Positions 17,551 through 26,709 of a stretch of DNA of 64,000 nucleotides are shown here, piece by piece (within the stretch, counting starts at the first letter, position 1; each line of letters begins with the position of its first letter). The notes beneath the pieces are model-generated. The model saw nothing but the letters and a program-made list of their open reading frames with translations. It did no database searches and was not told the DNA's origin. Origin of the DNA: Coleofasciculaceae cyanobacterium (GTDB taxonomy: Bacteria; Cyanobacteriota; Cyanobacteriia; Cyanobacteriales; Xenococcaceae); assembly GCA_036703275.1 (NCBI GenBank), contig DATNPK010000082.1, positions 1 to 64,000 of the forward strand, in the 5' to 3' direction. Position numbers and translations under genes: made by a program.

Positions 17551-18459
17551 ATGTTAGAAACTATACTCGAACCATTACAGTATTCCTTCATGCAGCGATC
17601 GCTGATAGTTGCAGTTACTGTTGGGGCGATTTGCGCGGTAGTAGGTAGTTATTTGATGGTGCAGAGGTTAGCATTACTGGGAGATGCAATTAGTCATTCC
17701 GTCTTACCAGGGCTGGCGATCGCTTATTTAGTTGGTGCAAATATCTTTTTAGGTGCGTTTATTGCGGGAATTATCAGCACCGTGTTAATTAATTTGATTA
17801 GCACTAGATCGAATATCAAAGAAGATACGGCTATGGGCATCGTATTCTCGGCATTTTTTGCCCTGGGGATTACTCTGATTACCGTAGTGCAAAAAGAGAA
17901 TAAAATCGATCTAAATCACTTTTTGTTTGGTAATATCTTGGCGGTAAACGGCACAGAGGTAAGGGATACACTAATTATTGCGGGAATTGTGCTGAGCGTA
18001 GTTTTGTTGCTGTATAAAGAACTGCTGTTTTATACTTTCGATAAGCTGGGTGCGCAGGCGGTAGGTTTACCTGTGAGTTTATTAGATTTAGGCTTGATGG
18101 TCTTGATTGGTTTGACTATTGTTGCCAGCCTCAAAGCTGTGGGAGTGGTTTTAGTATTGTCGTTATTAATTACCCCTGCTGCTAGCGCATATCTTTTAGT
18201 AAATCGTCTGCATTTAATTATGCTGCTGGGAATCTTAATTGGCGTGGCATCAAGCATTACGGGAATGTATTTTAGCTATTATTATAATTTGCCTTCGGGA
18301 CCGGCGATCGTCTTAGTCGCTTCTGGTATTTTTGTTTTGGCGTTGTTGTTTAGTCCCAGTCAGGGTTTATTAACTAACCCTAGTAAGGGTAGTAAGGGTT
18401 GGGGTCAATCAGGTTTGATTGGAGAATTGAAAGGTCTATTTAATCAACGAAAGCTATAG
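17551..18459 (+). CDS. ZnuB/MntB-type metal ABC transporter permease
   Basis: 302 residues with about eight membrane helices. The family signature is present: GAICAVVGSYLMVQRLALLG near the start, then GDAISHSVLPGLAIAYL, and a DTAMGIVFSAFFALG segment. ABC-3 permeases of this type import zinc or manganese with a cluster 9 (ZnuA) binding protein and a ZnuC ATPase. Neither partner is adjacent: the next genes encode a different class of binding protein. The permease is therefore detached from its usual operon, and its metal cannot be assigned. The C-terminal tail (GSKGWGQSG onwards) is longer than the core. Confidence 0.85.
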   Translation: MLETILEPLQYSFMQRSLIVAVTVGAICAVVGSYLMVQRLALLGDAISHSVLPGLAIAYLVGANIFLGAFIAGIISTVLINLISTRSNIKEDTAMGIVFSAFFALGITLITVVQKENKIDLNHFLFGNILAVNGTEVRDTLIIAGIVLSVVLLLYKELLFYTFDKLGAQAVGLPVSLLDLGLMVLIGLTIVASLKAVGVVLVLSLLITPAASAYLLVNRLHLIMLLGILIGVASSITGMYFSYYYNLPSGPAIVLVASGIFVLALLFSPSQGLLTNPSKGSKGWGQSGLIGELKGLFNQRKL

Positions 18460-18696
18460 TTTTTGCCTGAAAAATTTAAATGGTTTAAAATGAGCTTATT
18501 TTGCTTGATGATTGCTATGATTGAGAGTTAATAATAGTTAGTGAACGATACCCCGCCTGAGGCAGTCAAAAATTACCGCAGATAAGAATTTAGTATTGAT
18601 TAATTAAATATTTAGCCAAACTAGGTTTCTTTTGTACCTAGCATAAGCGTGATTTAAACTAACTTAAGCATTGATAATATGAGAACTTGAATTTAA

Positions 18697-19722
18697 ATGG
18701 CAAAGAAGATCTGGTCATTGGCTATTTTATTGTTGGTGAGCTTTGTAATTACAAGCAACTGGCACAGAATACCATCGATCGCTTCTAACAGTTCAGCTCA
18801 AAATATAGAGCGTTCAATAGTTATTGGCTATAGTAATTGGGCTGGATGGTGGCCCTGGGCGATCGCCGAATCGGAAGGATTATTTGCCAAACACGGAGTT
18901 GAGGTAGAGCTGAGATGGTACGACGACTACACTAAGTCGCTGGAAGACTTAGCTGCGGACTATATAGATGGCAACTGTCAAACCCTCAATGATACGCTCA
19001 GTTTTGCGGTAGATGCTGTTAAAGGTGAAGTGGCAGTTTTGGTCAATGACAATTCAGCTGGCAACGACAAAATCATTGCTGAGGCAGGAATTAACGCAAT
19101 TAAAGATTTAAAAGGCAAGCAGGTAGCGATCGAGGCTGGGGTTGTAAACGACTTTTTATTAACTTTAGCCCTGGAACAAGCAGGAATGTCGCGCGACGAT
19201 GTAGCAATTATCGATCTGGAGACGGGGGCAGCACCTACTGCATTTGCCGCAGGGCAAGCAGATGCAGTAGGTGCATTTCCCCCTTTTTGGCTGACTGCTT
19301 TAAAACGAGACGGGGCAAAAGAAATTATTTCTTCTAAGGCTTTTCCTGGGGCAATTCCCGATCTTTTAGTGGTAACTGAAGAGTTAATCAAAAAGCATCC
19401 CCAGCAAGTTCAAGCTTTGATCGATACCTGGTTTGATATTTTAGGCTTTATGTCTAGCCAACCGCGAAAAGCCGACCAGATTATGGCAAATCGAGCTGGG
19501 GTTAGCTACGAAGAATTTCAGCTATTTAAGTCAGGAACAAAAATATTTACTATTCAAGAAAATTTAGAAGCATTTAGTCACGGGAATGATATGAAATCTA
19601 TGTCCTATGCTACCGACAAAATTATCGATTATCTGCAAAATAAGCTTAAAATCGTTGATAAAAAGCCAAATTTTACCAAGATATTTAATGATCGTTTTAT
19701 AAAAGCCTATGCACTTCAATAA
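18697..19722 (+). CDS. NrtA/SsuA/TauA-like ABC substrate-binding protein
   Basis: 341 residues with an N-terminal hydrophobic signal or anchor (about 5-22). The mature part begins VIGYSNWAGWWPWAIAESEG, typical of the nitrate/sulfonate/taurine/thiamine-precursor (NMT1/SsuA) binding family. GDI-like linker segments and a C-terminal helical region follow. Ligand unknown. The stop codon lies 14 bp inside the next gene, so the two are translationally coupled. No cognate permease or ATPase follows, which suggests a sensing role or use of a transporter encoded elsewhere. Confidence 0.8.
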   Translation: MAKKIWSLAILLLVSFVITSNWHRIPSIASNSSAQNIERSIVIGYSNWAGWWPWAIAESEGLFAKHGVEVELRWYDDYTKSLEDLAADYIDGNCQTLNDTLSFAVDAVKGEVAVLVNDNSAGNDKIIAEAGINAIKDLKGKQVAIEAGVVNDFLLTLALEQAGMSRDDVAIIDLETGAAPTAFAAGQADAVGAFPPFWLTALKRDGAKEIISSKAFPGAIPDLLVVTEELIKKHPQQVQALIDTWFDILGFMSSQPRKADQIMANRAGVSYEEFQLFKSGTKIFTIQENLEAFSHGNDMKSMSYATDKIIDYLQNKLKIVDKKPNFTKIFNDRFIKAYALQ

Positions 19723-20902
19723 TCCAACAGATAAATCTTCTGTTGAACAGAACCAGAAGCATATATGTCCTAAATGTAGTTTTGAAAATCATTCTGCTGC
19801 TGTTTATTGCGAAATATGCTTTTATCCCCTAAACGCCTTTAGACCGCCACTCAAAAAATCATCGCCAGCTACTAAAACATCCCAGCCTGAAAAAGTACCA
19901 GCCCAACCTTCAAATAGTCTAAAACAAGAACTTAAAAAACCAAGCGTGATTAGCGGTTTGTTTGTCTTAGGTTTGGCGATCGCGCTTTGGAGCAACTATT
20001 TTGTCAATCTCCAACCTAGATATTTAGCTTCCAATACCGAAGACCCAATTGCCTTATATGATTCGATGACCCAGGTAAAAGATGTACCTCAAGGGTTGTT
20101 TAGCTATGGAGGCGCGCTATATTTTGCTTCTCTAGTGGCTCACGGCATTAATGATGCGATGACTCAAAGCCATCCAGGTTTCGATTTAAGATACACCAAA
20201 CCAAAAAATCAAGACCAAAGCTATGCTAACGGAATTAGAATGCTGTTGGATGGAGAACTCAGCTTTGCTTTTAATGGTCGGGCTTTAATTGACGCTGAAT
20301 ATTCTCAGGCAAGATTACAGGGTATCAGCCTCCAACAAGTACCATTTGCGATCGATGGCGTGGTTTTTTTTGGCAACAATAATCTTTCGGTTCGTAATTT
20401 GAGTTTGGATCGGGTAAAGGATATTTTTACAGGCGAAATTACTAACTGGCAGCAGTTGGGGGGAGCAGACTTACCGATAACTCCAGTACTCTTAACTCCA
20501 GAAAATATTGAAATTTTAGGTTTAAAAAATATTGCCAGCGTTCCTCAAGCAACTCAATACGTATCTAATTATACCTTGGCTATACGTAGAGTGATCGCTA
20601 CTCCTGGCTCGATTTCTTTCGCTTCGGCTTCTTTAGTACAAGGTCAACAAGCGATTAAAGTTTTTGGTTTAGCACCAGAAAATTCAACTGAATACGTCGC
20701 CCCGTTTATCTCTGGACAATCTAATCTCGAACTATTTAAAAACGGTAGCTATCCCTTGACACGCCGTTTATTTATCGTAATTCGTCAAGATGGAACTCCC
20801 GATCAATTGGCAGGAAAAGCTTATATTCAAATGGTATTGTCCGATCGAGGTCAAAAAATAGTCAAACAATCAGGTTTTGTTCCTCTGTATGGAGAAGAAT
20901 AG
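19709..20902 (+). CDS. Zinc-ribbon, membrane-anchored PstS-like protein
   Basis: 397 residues, ATG inside the end of the preceding gene. Residues 19-40 form a zinc ribbon (CPKCSFEN...CEICFYPL, two CxxC pairs). A Pro/Lys-rich linker and one membrane helix (about 80-100) follow, then a PstS-like phosphate-binding-type domain with LDRVKDIFTGEITNWQQLGG and a closing segment near YIQMVLSDRGQKIV. The predicted topology puts the zinc ribbon in the cytoplasm and the binding domain in the periplasm, a layout suited to a sensor rather than a free transport component. Ligand is not known. Coupling to the NrtA/SsuA-like gene suggests a joint role. Confidence 0.75.
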   Translation: MHFNNPTDKSSVEQNQKHICPKCSFENHSAAVYCEICFYPLNAFRPPLKKSSPATKTSQPEKVPAQPSNSLKQELKKPSVISGLFVLGLAIALWSNYFVNLQPRYLASNTEDPIALYDSMTQVKDVPQGLFSYGGALYFASLVAHGINDAMTQSHPGFDLRYTKPKNQDQSYANGIRMLLDGELSFAFNGRALIDAEYSQARLQGISLQQVPFAIDGVVFFGNNNLSVRNLSLDRVKDIFTGEITNWQQLGGADLPITPVLLTPENIEILGLKNIASVPQATQYVSNYTLAIRRVIATPGSISFASASLVQGQQAIKVFGLAPENSTEYVAPFISGQSNLELFKNGSYPLTRRLFIVIRQDGTPDQLAGKAYIQMVLSDRGQKIVKQSGFVPLYGEE

Positions 20903-20956
20903 CCGATCTGATTTATCTAGTTGATATTGGTAACCCGTTGCTTAAATCAACAACGA

Positions 20957-21940
20957 CTAAGATGCTTTTCCTGTTTGAAATAGACGACCAATAATTTCTT
21001 CAATAGGCGGATCGCTAACGCTTAAGTCTTGGATTTCTAACTGTGCCAGGATATGAGAAATAGTAGGGGTTAATTTTTCTCTGGGAATTAAAAATCGAAC
21101 TTGTTGACCTTCAATCGATTCAATCTCCCCAAAATTTGCTAGTTCTGCCTCAGATAACGGCTGGGCTAACTCGATCTTTACCTGCCGATAGGGAGCAAAA
21201 CGATCTAGTAAACCGTTTAGCAAGCCATCGTAAATCAATTGTCCTTGATGAATTAATAAAACGCGATCGCATAAAGCAGTAATATCTGCCATATAGTGAC
21301 TGGTAAGTAGAATCGTAGCGCCATAGCGTTGATTATATTCTTGCAGAAATTGTCTTACTGCTACTTGAGCATTAACGTCTAGACCTAAGGTTGGCTCATC
21401 GAGAAACAGTACTTGAGGATGATGCAGCAACGCAGCTAATAACTCAGCCTTCATTCTCTCTCCCAAAGATAGCTTTCTGACTGGTTGATGTAGCTTATCT
21501 GCGACATCAAGCATCTGGGCCAGTTCGGCTAAACGCTGTTTAAAAACTGGATCGGGAATATTATAAACAGCAGCATTGATGCGCAAGGAATCTAAAGCTG
21601 GTAAATCCCAAAGTAATTGTTGTTTTTGCCCCATTACTAAACTAGTTTTCCGCAAAAACTGCGGTTGACGGCGAAAAGGAATATAATTTGCTACTCTTAC
21701 TTCCCCCCCCGAGGGATGAATCAAACCTGTCAGCATTTTGAGGGTAGTAGTTTTTCCTGCACCATTAGCTCCTAAAAAACCAACTATTTCTCCTGGCTGA
21801 ATCTGAAAAGATACGTTTTGGACAGCCTTAATTTCGCGGTATGTCCGACGAAAAAAGTGGGTCAAAGTACTTTTTAATCCTGGCTTTTTAATAGCAACCG
21901 GATAGATTTTGCTTAAGTTCTCGACGGCAATTATAGACAC
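20957..21940 (-). CDS. ABC-2-type transporter ATP-binding protein
   Basis: 327 residues, GTG start at 21940. Walker A GANGAGKTT (about 58-66), signature LSLGERMKAELLAALL, and Walker B VLFLDEPTLGLDV. The long N-terminal region before Walker A (YREIKAVQNVSFQI) and C-terminal extension match the cyanobacterial NatA-like ATPases that pair with DUF990-type ABC-2 permeases. The permeases are not in this window on the downstream side; the next minus-strand gene lies beyond a 54-bp convergent space with a plus-strand gene. It probably exports a lipid, polysaccharide or drug-like substrate. Confidence 0.88.
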   Translation of the reverse strand: MSIIAVENLSKIYPVAIKKPGLKSTLTHFFRRTYREIKAVQNVSFQIQPGEIVGFLGANGAGKTTTLKMLTGLIHPSGGEVRVANYIPFRRQPQFLRKTSLVMGQKQQLLWDLPALDSLRINAAVYNIPDPVFKQRLAELAQMLDVADKLHQPVRKLSLGERMKAELLAALLHHPQVLFLDEPTLGLDVNAQVAVRQFLQEYNQRYGATILLTSHYMADITALCDRVLLIHQGQLIYDGLLNGLLDRFAPYRQVKIELAQPLSEAELANFGEIESIEGQQVRFLIPREKLTPTISHILAQLEIQDLSVSDPPIEEIIGRLFQTGKAS

Positions 21941-22042
21941 AATAAAAGGATAAAGGATGAGGAAATGATTAAATAGTAGCTAATGTAAACTAAGAGCTAA
22001 AAACCAATAAATTCGACCGTAGCTAATCAATAGCGATCGCTT

Positions 22043-22732
22043 TTAATTACAAGTAGTTAGGCGATAAAGTTCTCCGCCAATGCGGTAAAAGTCAAAGTGA
22101 GCATTGGAGTGAAAAAGTTCTGTAGGTAAAAGCTCACTTGGGTTAGTAGATGATAAGTCCCAACCAATGTCTTGTAAAGGAAGGGTTGCTAGCTGGTTAT
22201 AGCTTTGAGGGTTTAGTTTGAGCTTGTCGGCAATCGCTTTTTTTGATTGATGACAATATTTGGTTAAAGATGACTGCACAGAAACTAATTGACCATTACG
22301 CTTAATCGTTAAAATAGCTTCTTCTGGTTCACGAGAAGATTTTGAACTGTTGTGATTGTCAAAAGGTAGGATCACTACGTAGTCAACATTGCCGTTTTCT
22401 GCCTGAAAACCCCGATTATCTTCTAAAGGATAGGCAGGAATAAAAATTGAATTATGATTGTTTTGCTTTGCTTCTCCTGAATAAAAATAATCCCGCTCTT
22501 TTTGGCAAATATTGATGTAAAAACTAGTAGTTTCAAAAGCATAAACTTCTTGATATGCCGCGCCTATTTGCTGACAAGTATGCCAGTCTGAGGTAGTTAT
22601 AAAGGTATAGTCTGCATCGGAAGAGGCCCAAACATCAGCGATCGCCAAAAAATGGATAGTTATACTAACAGTACTAGCAACACTAGCAGTAATATACTTA
22701 ATCTTGTTCTTGTTGACTGATTTTTCGATCAT
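22043..22732 (-). CDS. Exported protein of unknown function
   Basis: 229 residues. The N-terminus is basic then hydrophobic with a likely signal cleavage after DVWAS (about 36). The remaining part contains four or more cysteines (CQQIG, INICQKE, KYCHQ, LTTCN), consistent with periplasmic disulfides. It has the FYINICQ...YFYSGEAK pattern often seen in uncharacterised secreted cyanobacterial proteins. No enzymatic motif is visible. Lies 102 bp upstream of the ABC ATPase on the same strand. Confidence 0.6.
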   Translation of the reverse strand: MIEKSVNKNKIKYITASVASTVSITIHFLAIADVWASSDADYTFITTSDWHTCQQIGAAYQEVYAFETTSFYINICQKERDYFYSGEAKQNNHNSIFIPAYPLEDNRGFQAENGNVDYVVILPFDNHNSSKSSREPEEAILTIKRNGQLVSVQSSLTKYCHQSKKAIADKLKLNPQSYNQLATLPLQDIGWDLSSTNPSELLPTELFHSNAHFDFYRIGGELYRLTTCN

Positions 22733-23137
22733 GTGCTAATGAACAGTTACTACTGAAGTTGATGCCAGCTATTCAATTTGACAATTTTATTTGACATCTT
22801 AAGTTTCTCGCCTCAAATTAGCAATATGCCTCTGGTTGTAGTTGTCTGACTGACGATTATTTTTAATCTTGGCGATCGCGATTAGAGCCAATAATTAATT
22901 ATTTTATCGGACAGTCATTTAAAGCTTAATCACAATCCAGACATTTTTGTTCAAATCTGGCTTAGTAAGTTAGTCTCAAGCAGGAGCGAGATAATTAGGA
23001 GAATATGCGGTAAACCGTATTTTACTTGGATTTTTGGCTATTCTACAATAAAGAATATAAATCAAAATAATTAATATAACTGATTTTTCGAGATTTAGTC
23101 ATCTCGTTTATAAATGTAGAGAGGTTGAGTGAACGTT
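22733..23137. other. Divergent intergenic interval
   Basis: About 400 bp with the promoters of the divergent exported-protein gene and the DUF1825 gene. One HIP1 site (GCGATCGC near 22872) is present. No RNA gene or coding sequence recognised. Confidence 0.4.
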
Positions 23138-23455
23138 ATGGGTTTTTTTGATTCTCAGGTAGTCCAAGAAGAAGCCAAAAAATTATTTGATGATTATCAG
23201 TCGCTGATGAAGTTAGGCGGTGAATACGGCAAGTTTGACCGTGAAGGCAAGAAAATGTTTATCGAACAGATGGAACAGTTAATGGATCGTTATCGTATAT
23301 TTATGAAGCGTTTTGAGCTTTCCGAAGACTTTATGGCGCAGATGACTGTTCAACAGTTAAAAACTCAGCTCAATCAATTTGGCATGACTCCTCAACAGAT
23401 GTTTGACCAAATGGAATTGACCCTCAAACGGATGAAGTCGGAGATTCAACCATAA
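23138..23455 (+). CDS. DUF1825 family protein
   Basis: 105 residues from the ATG at 23138; a GTG nine bases upstream is less likely because MGFFDS is the family's normal start. Highly charged, helical protein (FDSQVVQEEAKKLFDDYQSL, then a long amphipathic C-terminal helix). DUF1825 is conserved across cyanobacteria and plastid lineages; its function is not established. A terminator hairpin overlaps the stop codon, so it is a single-gene unit. Confidence 0.88.
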   Translation: MGFFDSQVVQEEAKKLFDDYQSLMKLGGEYGKFDREGKKMFIEQMEQLMDRYRIFMKRFELSEDFMAQMTVQQLKTQLNQFGMTPQQMFDQMELTLKRMKSEIQP

Positions 23456-23467
23456 TCTCGGTTTTTT
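23441..23467 (+). terminator. Rho-independent terminator of the DUF1825 gene
   Basis: GAGATT at 23441-23446 pairs with AATCTC at 23454-23459 across a seven-base loop, followed by GGTTTTTT. The stem includes the last sense codons and the stop. The stem is short, so confidence is moderate. Confidence 0.55.
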
Positions 23468-23535
23468 AGTTGAATTAAATTTGGTGGTTTTGGGCTTTTA
23501 AGTCAAGACTTGCTAAAAGCTCTCATATTGGTCAA

Positions 23536-25461
23536 CTAAGGGGGAGAAAACTGAGAAGCCGCAGGAAAATATTTGACTGGCTCATTTTCTAAAGCTTTGA
23601 GCATAAAAGAACGCCAAACAGGAGCAGCAAAGTCTCCTCCCGTAATCCCTTTGCCCATACTTTGATAGTTATCGTTACCTACCCAAACCGCCGTTGCTAG
23701 CTGAGGTACATAGCCCACAAACCAAACATCTCGCTCAGAAGATGTAGTTCCTGTCTTCCCTGCTGCGGGACGACCGATATTTGCTTTGACTCCAGTTCCT
23801 CCAGATTCTAAAACGCCTTTTAACATTGTGTTTAAGCTAGCAGTAGCCCAAGGATCTAAGACTTGTTGAGGGTTAGGAGTATTATCTAGTAAAATATTTC
23901 CTTTACTATCAGTAACTTGCAAAATAGCTGTGGTTTTGGATTGCCAACCATTGTTCGCAAAAGTGGCAAAAGCTCCCGCCATTTCTAAAGGAGTAACACC
24001 AATTGAACCCAAGGGCAAAGAAATTACTGGCTGCATCGGACTCATTATTCCTAAAGTACGGCAAATTTCGATGACTTTTTCCAATCCGATAGCTTTACCC
24101 AGTTTAATCACAGGAATATTACGAGATTGAATTAAGGATTTGGCAAGAGACATTCTACCGCCAAAATCTTGTGGACCGCCATAGTTTTGAGGTCGATAAA
24201 TTCCTCCAGGGATAGAAAAAGTTATGGGAGAATCATCAACTATAGTACCTGGACTATATTTTCCACTTGCCAAAGCAGCATAGTAGACAAATGGTTTGAA
24301 AGAAGAGCCAGGCTGTCTGCGAGACTGAACAGCGCGGTTGAACTGGCTAGATTTATAGTCAACTCCTCCTACCAGTGCTTTGACAAAATGAGTTCGAGGA
24401 TCTACTGCTGCCAAGGCGACTTGATCTGCTCGTAAACCCCAACCTAGCAGCATCTTGTGATTCTCTTGAACTGATTCTTCAGCCATCTTCTGAAAGTCCA
24501 TGTCAATTGTCGTTTGGACTCTGATGCCACCCCGCAATATTCTTTCCTTACCAAAACGCTCCTCTAATTCTTGGGTAACGGCTTCGGTAATAAAAGGCGA
24601 TTTGCTGCTACGCCAGGCAGTAGGTTTTCCGACCAATAAAGGAGCTTTAAGCGCAGCTTGCTCTTCTTCTGGCGTAATCCAGTTGAGAGTCCGCATTCTG
24701 GCTAATACCGATGCCTGTCTTGCTTTAGTACTGCTATAGTTCAAAAATGGGCTATATTGCTCTGGTGCTTGAATTAAGCCAGCTAATACCGCAGCTTCGG
24801 CAAGATTCAGCTCATTAGCACTTTTGTTGAAGTAGCTTTCAGCAGCAGTTTGAATACCATAGTTGTTGTGACCCCAATAGATATTATTCAGATACATTTC
24901 TAAGATTTCATCCTTAGAAAAAACCTGCTCTACTCGAATTGCTAAGATTGCTTCTGCCAGTTTACGGCTAAAGGTACGTTCACTAGTTAGAAAAAGATTT
25001 TTAACCAGCTGCATGGTTAAGGTAGAAGCACCCTCAGAAACGCCACGTTCTTGGTAATTGGTTACGGCTGCACGAGCAACACTATAAGGATTTAATCCTT
25101 GATGACGATAAAAATTACTGTCTTCGATCGCTATTACGGCTAGCTTTAATTCTGGTGACATTTGCCCTAAAGAAGCAATTTCTCGGTTGGCTTCACCATG
25201 CAGACTAGTCATAAGTCTACCTTTGATGTCATAGATATAGTTGGTTTCTGCGGGAATATAATTACGCAAAACCCTAACATCAGGAAGGTTACGAAAACTA
25301 AACGCCAAGCCAACTAAACCGCCCGCTGCAACGGCACTAGTGATCATCGTAATACCCAGTACAGTACCTCCGGCAGCTTTTGTCACTCCAGACAAGAATG
25401 ACATGAAGCTCGCCTGAGTTTTTTGAGATTCTGGTTTCTGCAACATGATTTCAGAAGACAC
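23536..25461 (-). CDS. Class A penicillin-binding protein (PBP1A-type)
   Basis: About 641 residues. Chosen start is the GTG at 25461, which has GGAGG 13 bases upstream; ATGs at 25488 and 25446 are alternatives and a TTG at 25539 is the longest. One membrane helix near the N-terminus. Then a GT51 glycosyltransferase domain (AIEDSNFYRHQG, EGASTLTMQLVKNLFL, and KDEILEMYLNNIYWG) and a transpeptidase domain with the SxxK serine in RQPGSSFKPF, SRN, and KTGTTSSERD. It polymerises and cross-links peptidoglycan. C-terminus has no extra domain. A possible attenuator lies in its leader. Confidence 0.93.
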   Translation of the reverse strand: MSSEIMLQKPESQKTQASFMSFLSGVTKAAGGTVLGITMITSAVAAGGLVGLAFSFRNLPDVRVLRNYIPAETNYIYDIKGRLMTSLHGEANREIASLGQMSPELKLAVIAIEDSNFYRHQGLNPYSVARAAVTNYQERGVSEGASTLTMQLVKNLFLTSERTFSRKLAEAILAIRVEQVFSKDEILEMYLNNIYWGHNNYGIQTAAESYFNKSANELNLAEAAVLAGLIQAPEQYSPFLNYSSTKARQASVLARMRTLNWITPEEEQAALKAPLLVGKPTAWRSSKSPFITEAVTQELEERFGKERILRGGIRVQTTIDMDFQKMAEESVQENHKMLLGWGLRADQVALAAVDPRTHFVKALVGGVDYKSSQFNRAVQSRRQPGSSFKPFVYYAALASGKYSPGTIVDDSPITFSIPGGIYRPQNYGGPQDFGGRMSLAKSLIQSRNIPVIKLGKAIGLEKVIEICRTLGIMSPMQPVISLPLGSIGVTPLEMAGAFATFANNGWQSKTTAILQVTDSKGNILLDNTPNPQQVLDPWATASLNTMLKGVLESGGTGVKANIGRPAAGKTGTTSSERDVWFVGYVPQLATAVWVGNDNYQSMGKGITGGDFAAPVWRSFMLKALENEPVKYFPAASQFSPP

Positions 25462-25609
25462 GATGTTTTTATTTCCTCCAGAGAGCATTACTAATAAACT
25501 GAGCCAATTGTAGGCTACTGTAATTAGACAAAAAGTCAAGCAGAAATTAAATCATAACTTTATCCTAGTAATTTGCGCTTTATCTAGATTATCTTCGTTT
25601 ATTTGCCCT

Positions 25610-25638
25610 AAAAAAAAACCTCGGCTGACTAACCGAGG
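25610..25638 (-). terminator. Terminator-like hairpin on the minus strand upstream of the PBP gene
   Basis: CCTCGG (25619-25624) and CCGAGG (25633-25638) form a 6-bp GC-rich stem with an eight-base loop. On the minus strand the stem is followed by nine T residues. It points toward the PBP gene about 150 bp before its start codon. No annotated gene lies upstream on that strand before the divergent parA, so it ends either a small RNA or an attenuated PBP leader. Confidence 0.6.
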
Positions 25639-26062
25639 AATTTAAAATTCAGGAGAAATCTCAATGTTGACTAGCGATCGCAGCTAGTTAAGTCCAGTTT
25701 TTCACCTAGATCCATCATTGATTTATTGAAGGACTACTGCACAAAACCTAACCCGTTATAACCAGCTGCTTCTACTAAGACATCATTCACTAGTTCGATC
25801 TATCACGACATAATCGTGAACCTAGCAGCCTATAAAATGTATTAGGTGCTAAAACCATTGACTGCTGTTTTTAACAGCAAACTATAGTAATCAAAATAGT
25901 AAGTTGTGTTGTTTAAAGACTTAAACAGCCAACATCTTTAATTTATGTAAATTAATGTAACAAAAAAATCATATATTAACAAGGTAGTTCGGATCTACAC
26001 CGAGCAAGACACGTTGGCAGGTAAACTACTACTACTCCATAAACTATTTCACGCTTGGGCCA
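25639..26062. other. Divergent interval, possible small-RNA or leader region
   Basis: About 420 bp between the PBP and parA genes. On the minus strand it leads into the terminator at 25610-25638. Local hairpins include TGCTGTT-AAAA-ACAGCA around 25862-25879 and CACGA...TCGTG at 25804-25818. No known RNA family was recognised. Confidence 0.35.
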
Positions 26063-26659
26063 ATGATTATTGCAATTACCGCTTTAAAAGGAGGGGTGGG
26101 CAAAACCACAACCGCAGTCCACTTGGCTGCATATTTCCAGTCTTTAGCACCAACACTATTAATTGATGCAGATAAAAATCGTTCTGCACTAGTTTGGTCA
26201 AAAGAGGATAAATTACCCTTTTATGTAGCATCTCAAGCGGGTGCGCCAGGCTTGATTAAGAAATTTACCCATATTATCATTGATACTCAGGCTAGACCAG
26301 AACCAGAAGAATTGGAAGATTTGGCTGCTGGTAGCGATATGTTAATTTTGCCGACAACTCCAAATCATTTAGATTTGGACACGACAGTTAAAGCCGTTGA
26401 GTTGCTGAGAACTTTGGATGCCAACTACAAAGTTTTGCTGACTAAAGTTGACTCCCGCACTAAAAATGCTAAAGATGCTAAAAAGTTTTTGTCAGACGCA
26501 CAGCTACCAATATTTGAAGCCGAAATTCCGTTATTAGTCGCTTTTCAACGATCGCCCAGTCATGGTGTTATCGTTAAAGACTATCCCGATCCGCGATCGC
26601 ATATTGGTTGGAATCAGTATCAGGCTGTAGGTCATGAAATAGTCAAGATAACCTCTTAG
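26063..26659 (+). CDS. ParA-family ATPase
   Basis: 198 residues. Deviant Walker A KGGVGKTTTAVHLA (9-22) and a switch region IIIDTQAR mark the ParA/MinD superfamily; the LLIDAD strand is also present. Shorter than chromosomal ParA/Soj and lacking an N-terminal DNA-binding HTH, it resembles compact ParA proteins that position plasmids, carboxysomes or other cargo. No ParB- or McdB-like partner is adjacent, so cargo is unknown. The gene stands alone, convergent with a methyltransferase gene. Confidence 0.85.
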   Translation: MIIAITALKGGVGKTTTAVHLAAYFQSLAPTLLIDADKNRSALVWSKEDKLPFYVASQAGAPGLIKKFTHIIIDTQARPEPEELEDLAAGSDMLILPTTPNHLDLDTTVKAVELLRTLDANYKVLLTKVDSRTKNAKDAKKFLSDAQLPIFEAEIPLLVAFQRSPSHGVIVKDYPDPRSHIGWNQYQAVGHEIVKITS

Positions 26660-26709
26660 TCTTGTCTGCTACTACCATTGTGTGTTGATAATTGGCTTAG
26701 AGCCTTTAG

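Noticed and set aside
25742-25808. Minus-strand peptide IELVNDVLVEAAGYNGLGFV
   Set aside because: Protein-like but only about 21 residues, with no start codon other than an internal GTG; not supported as a gene.
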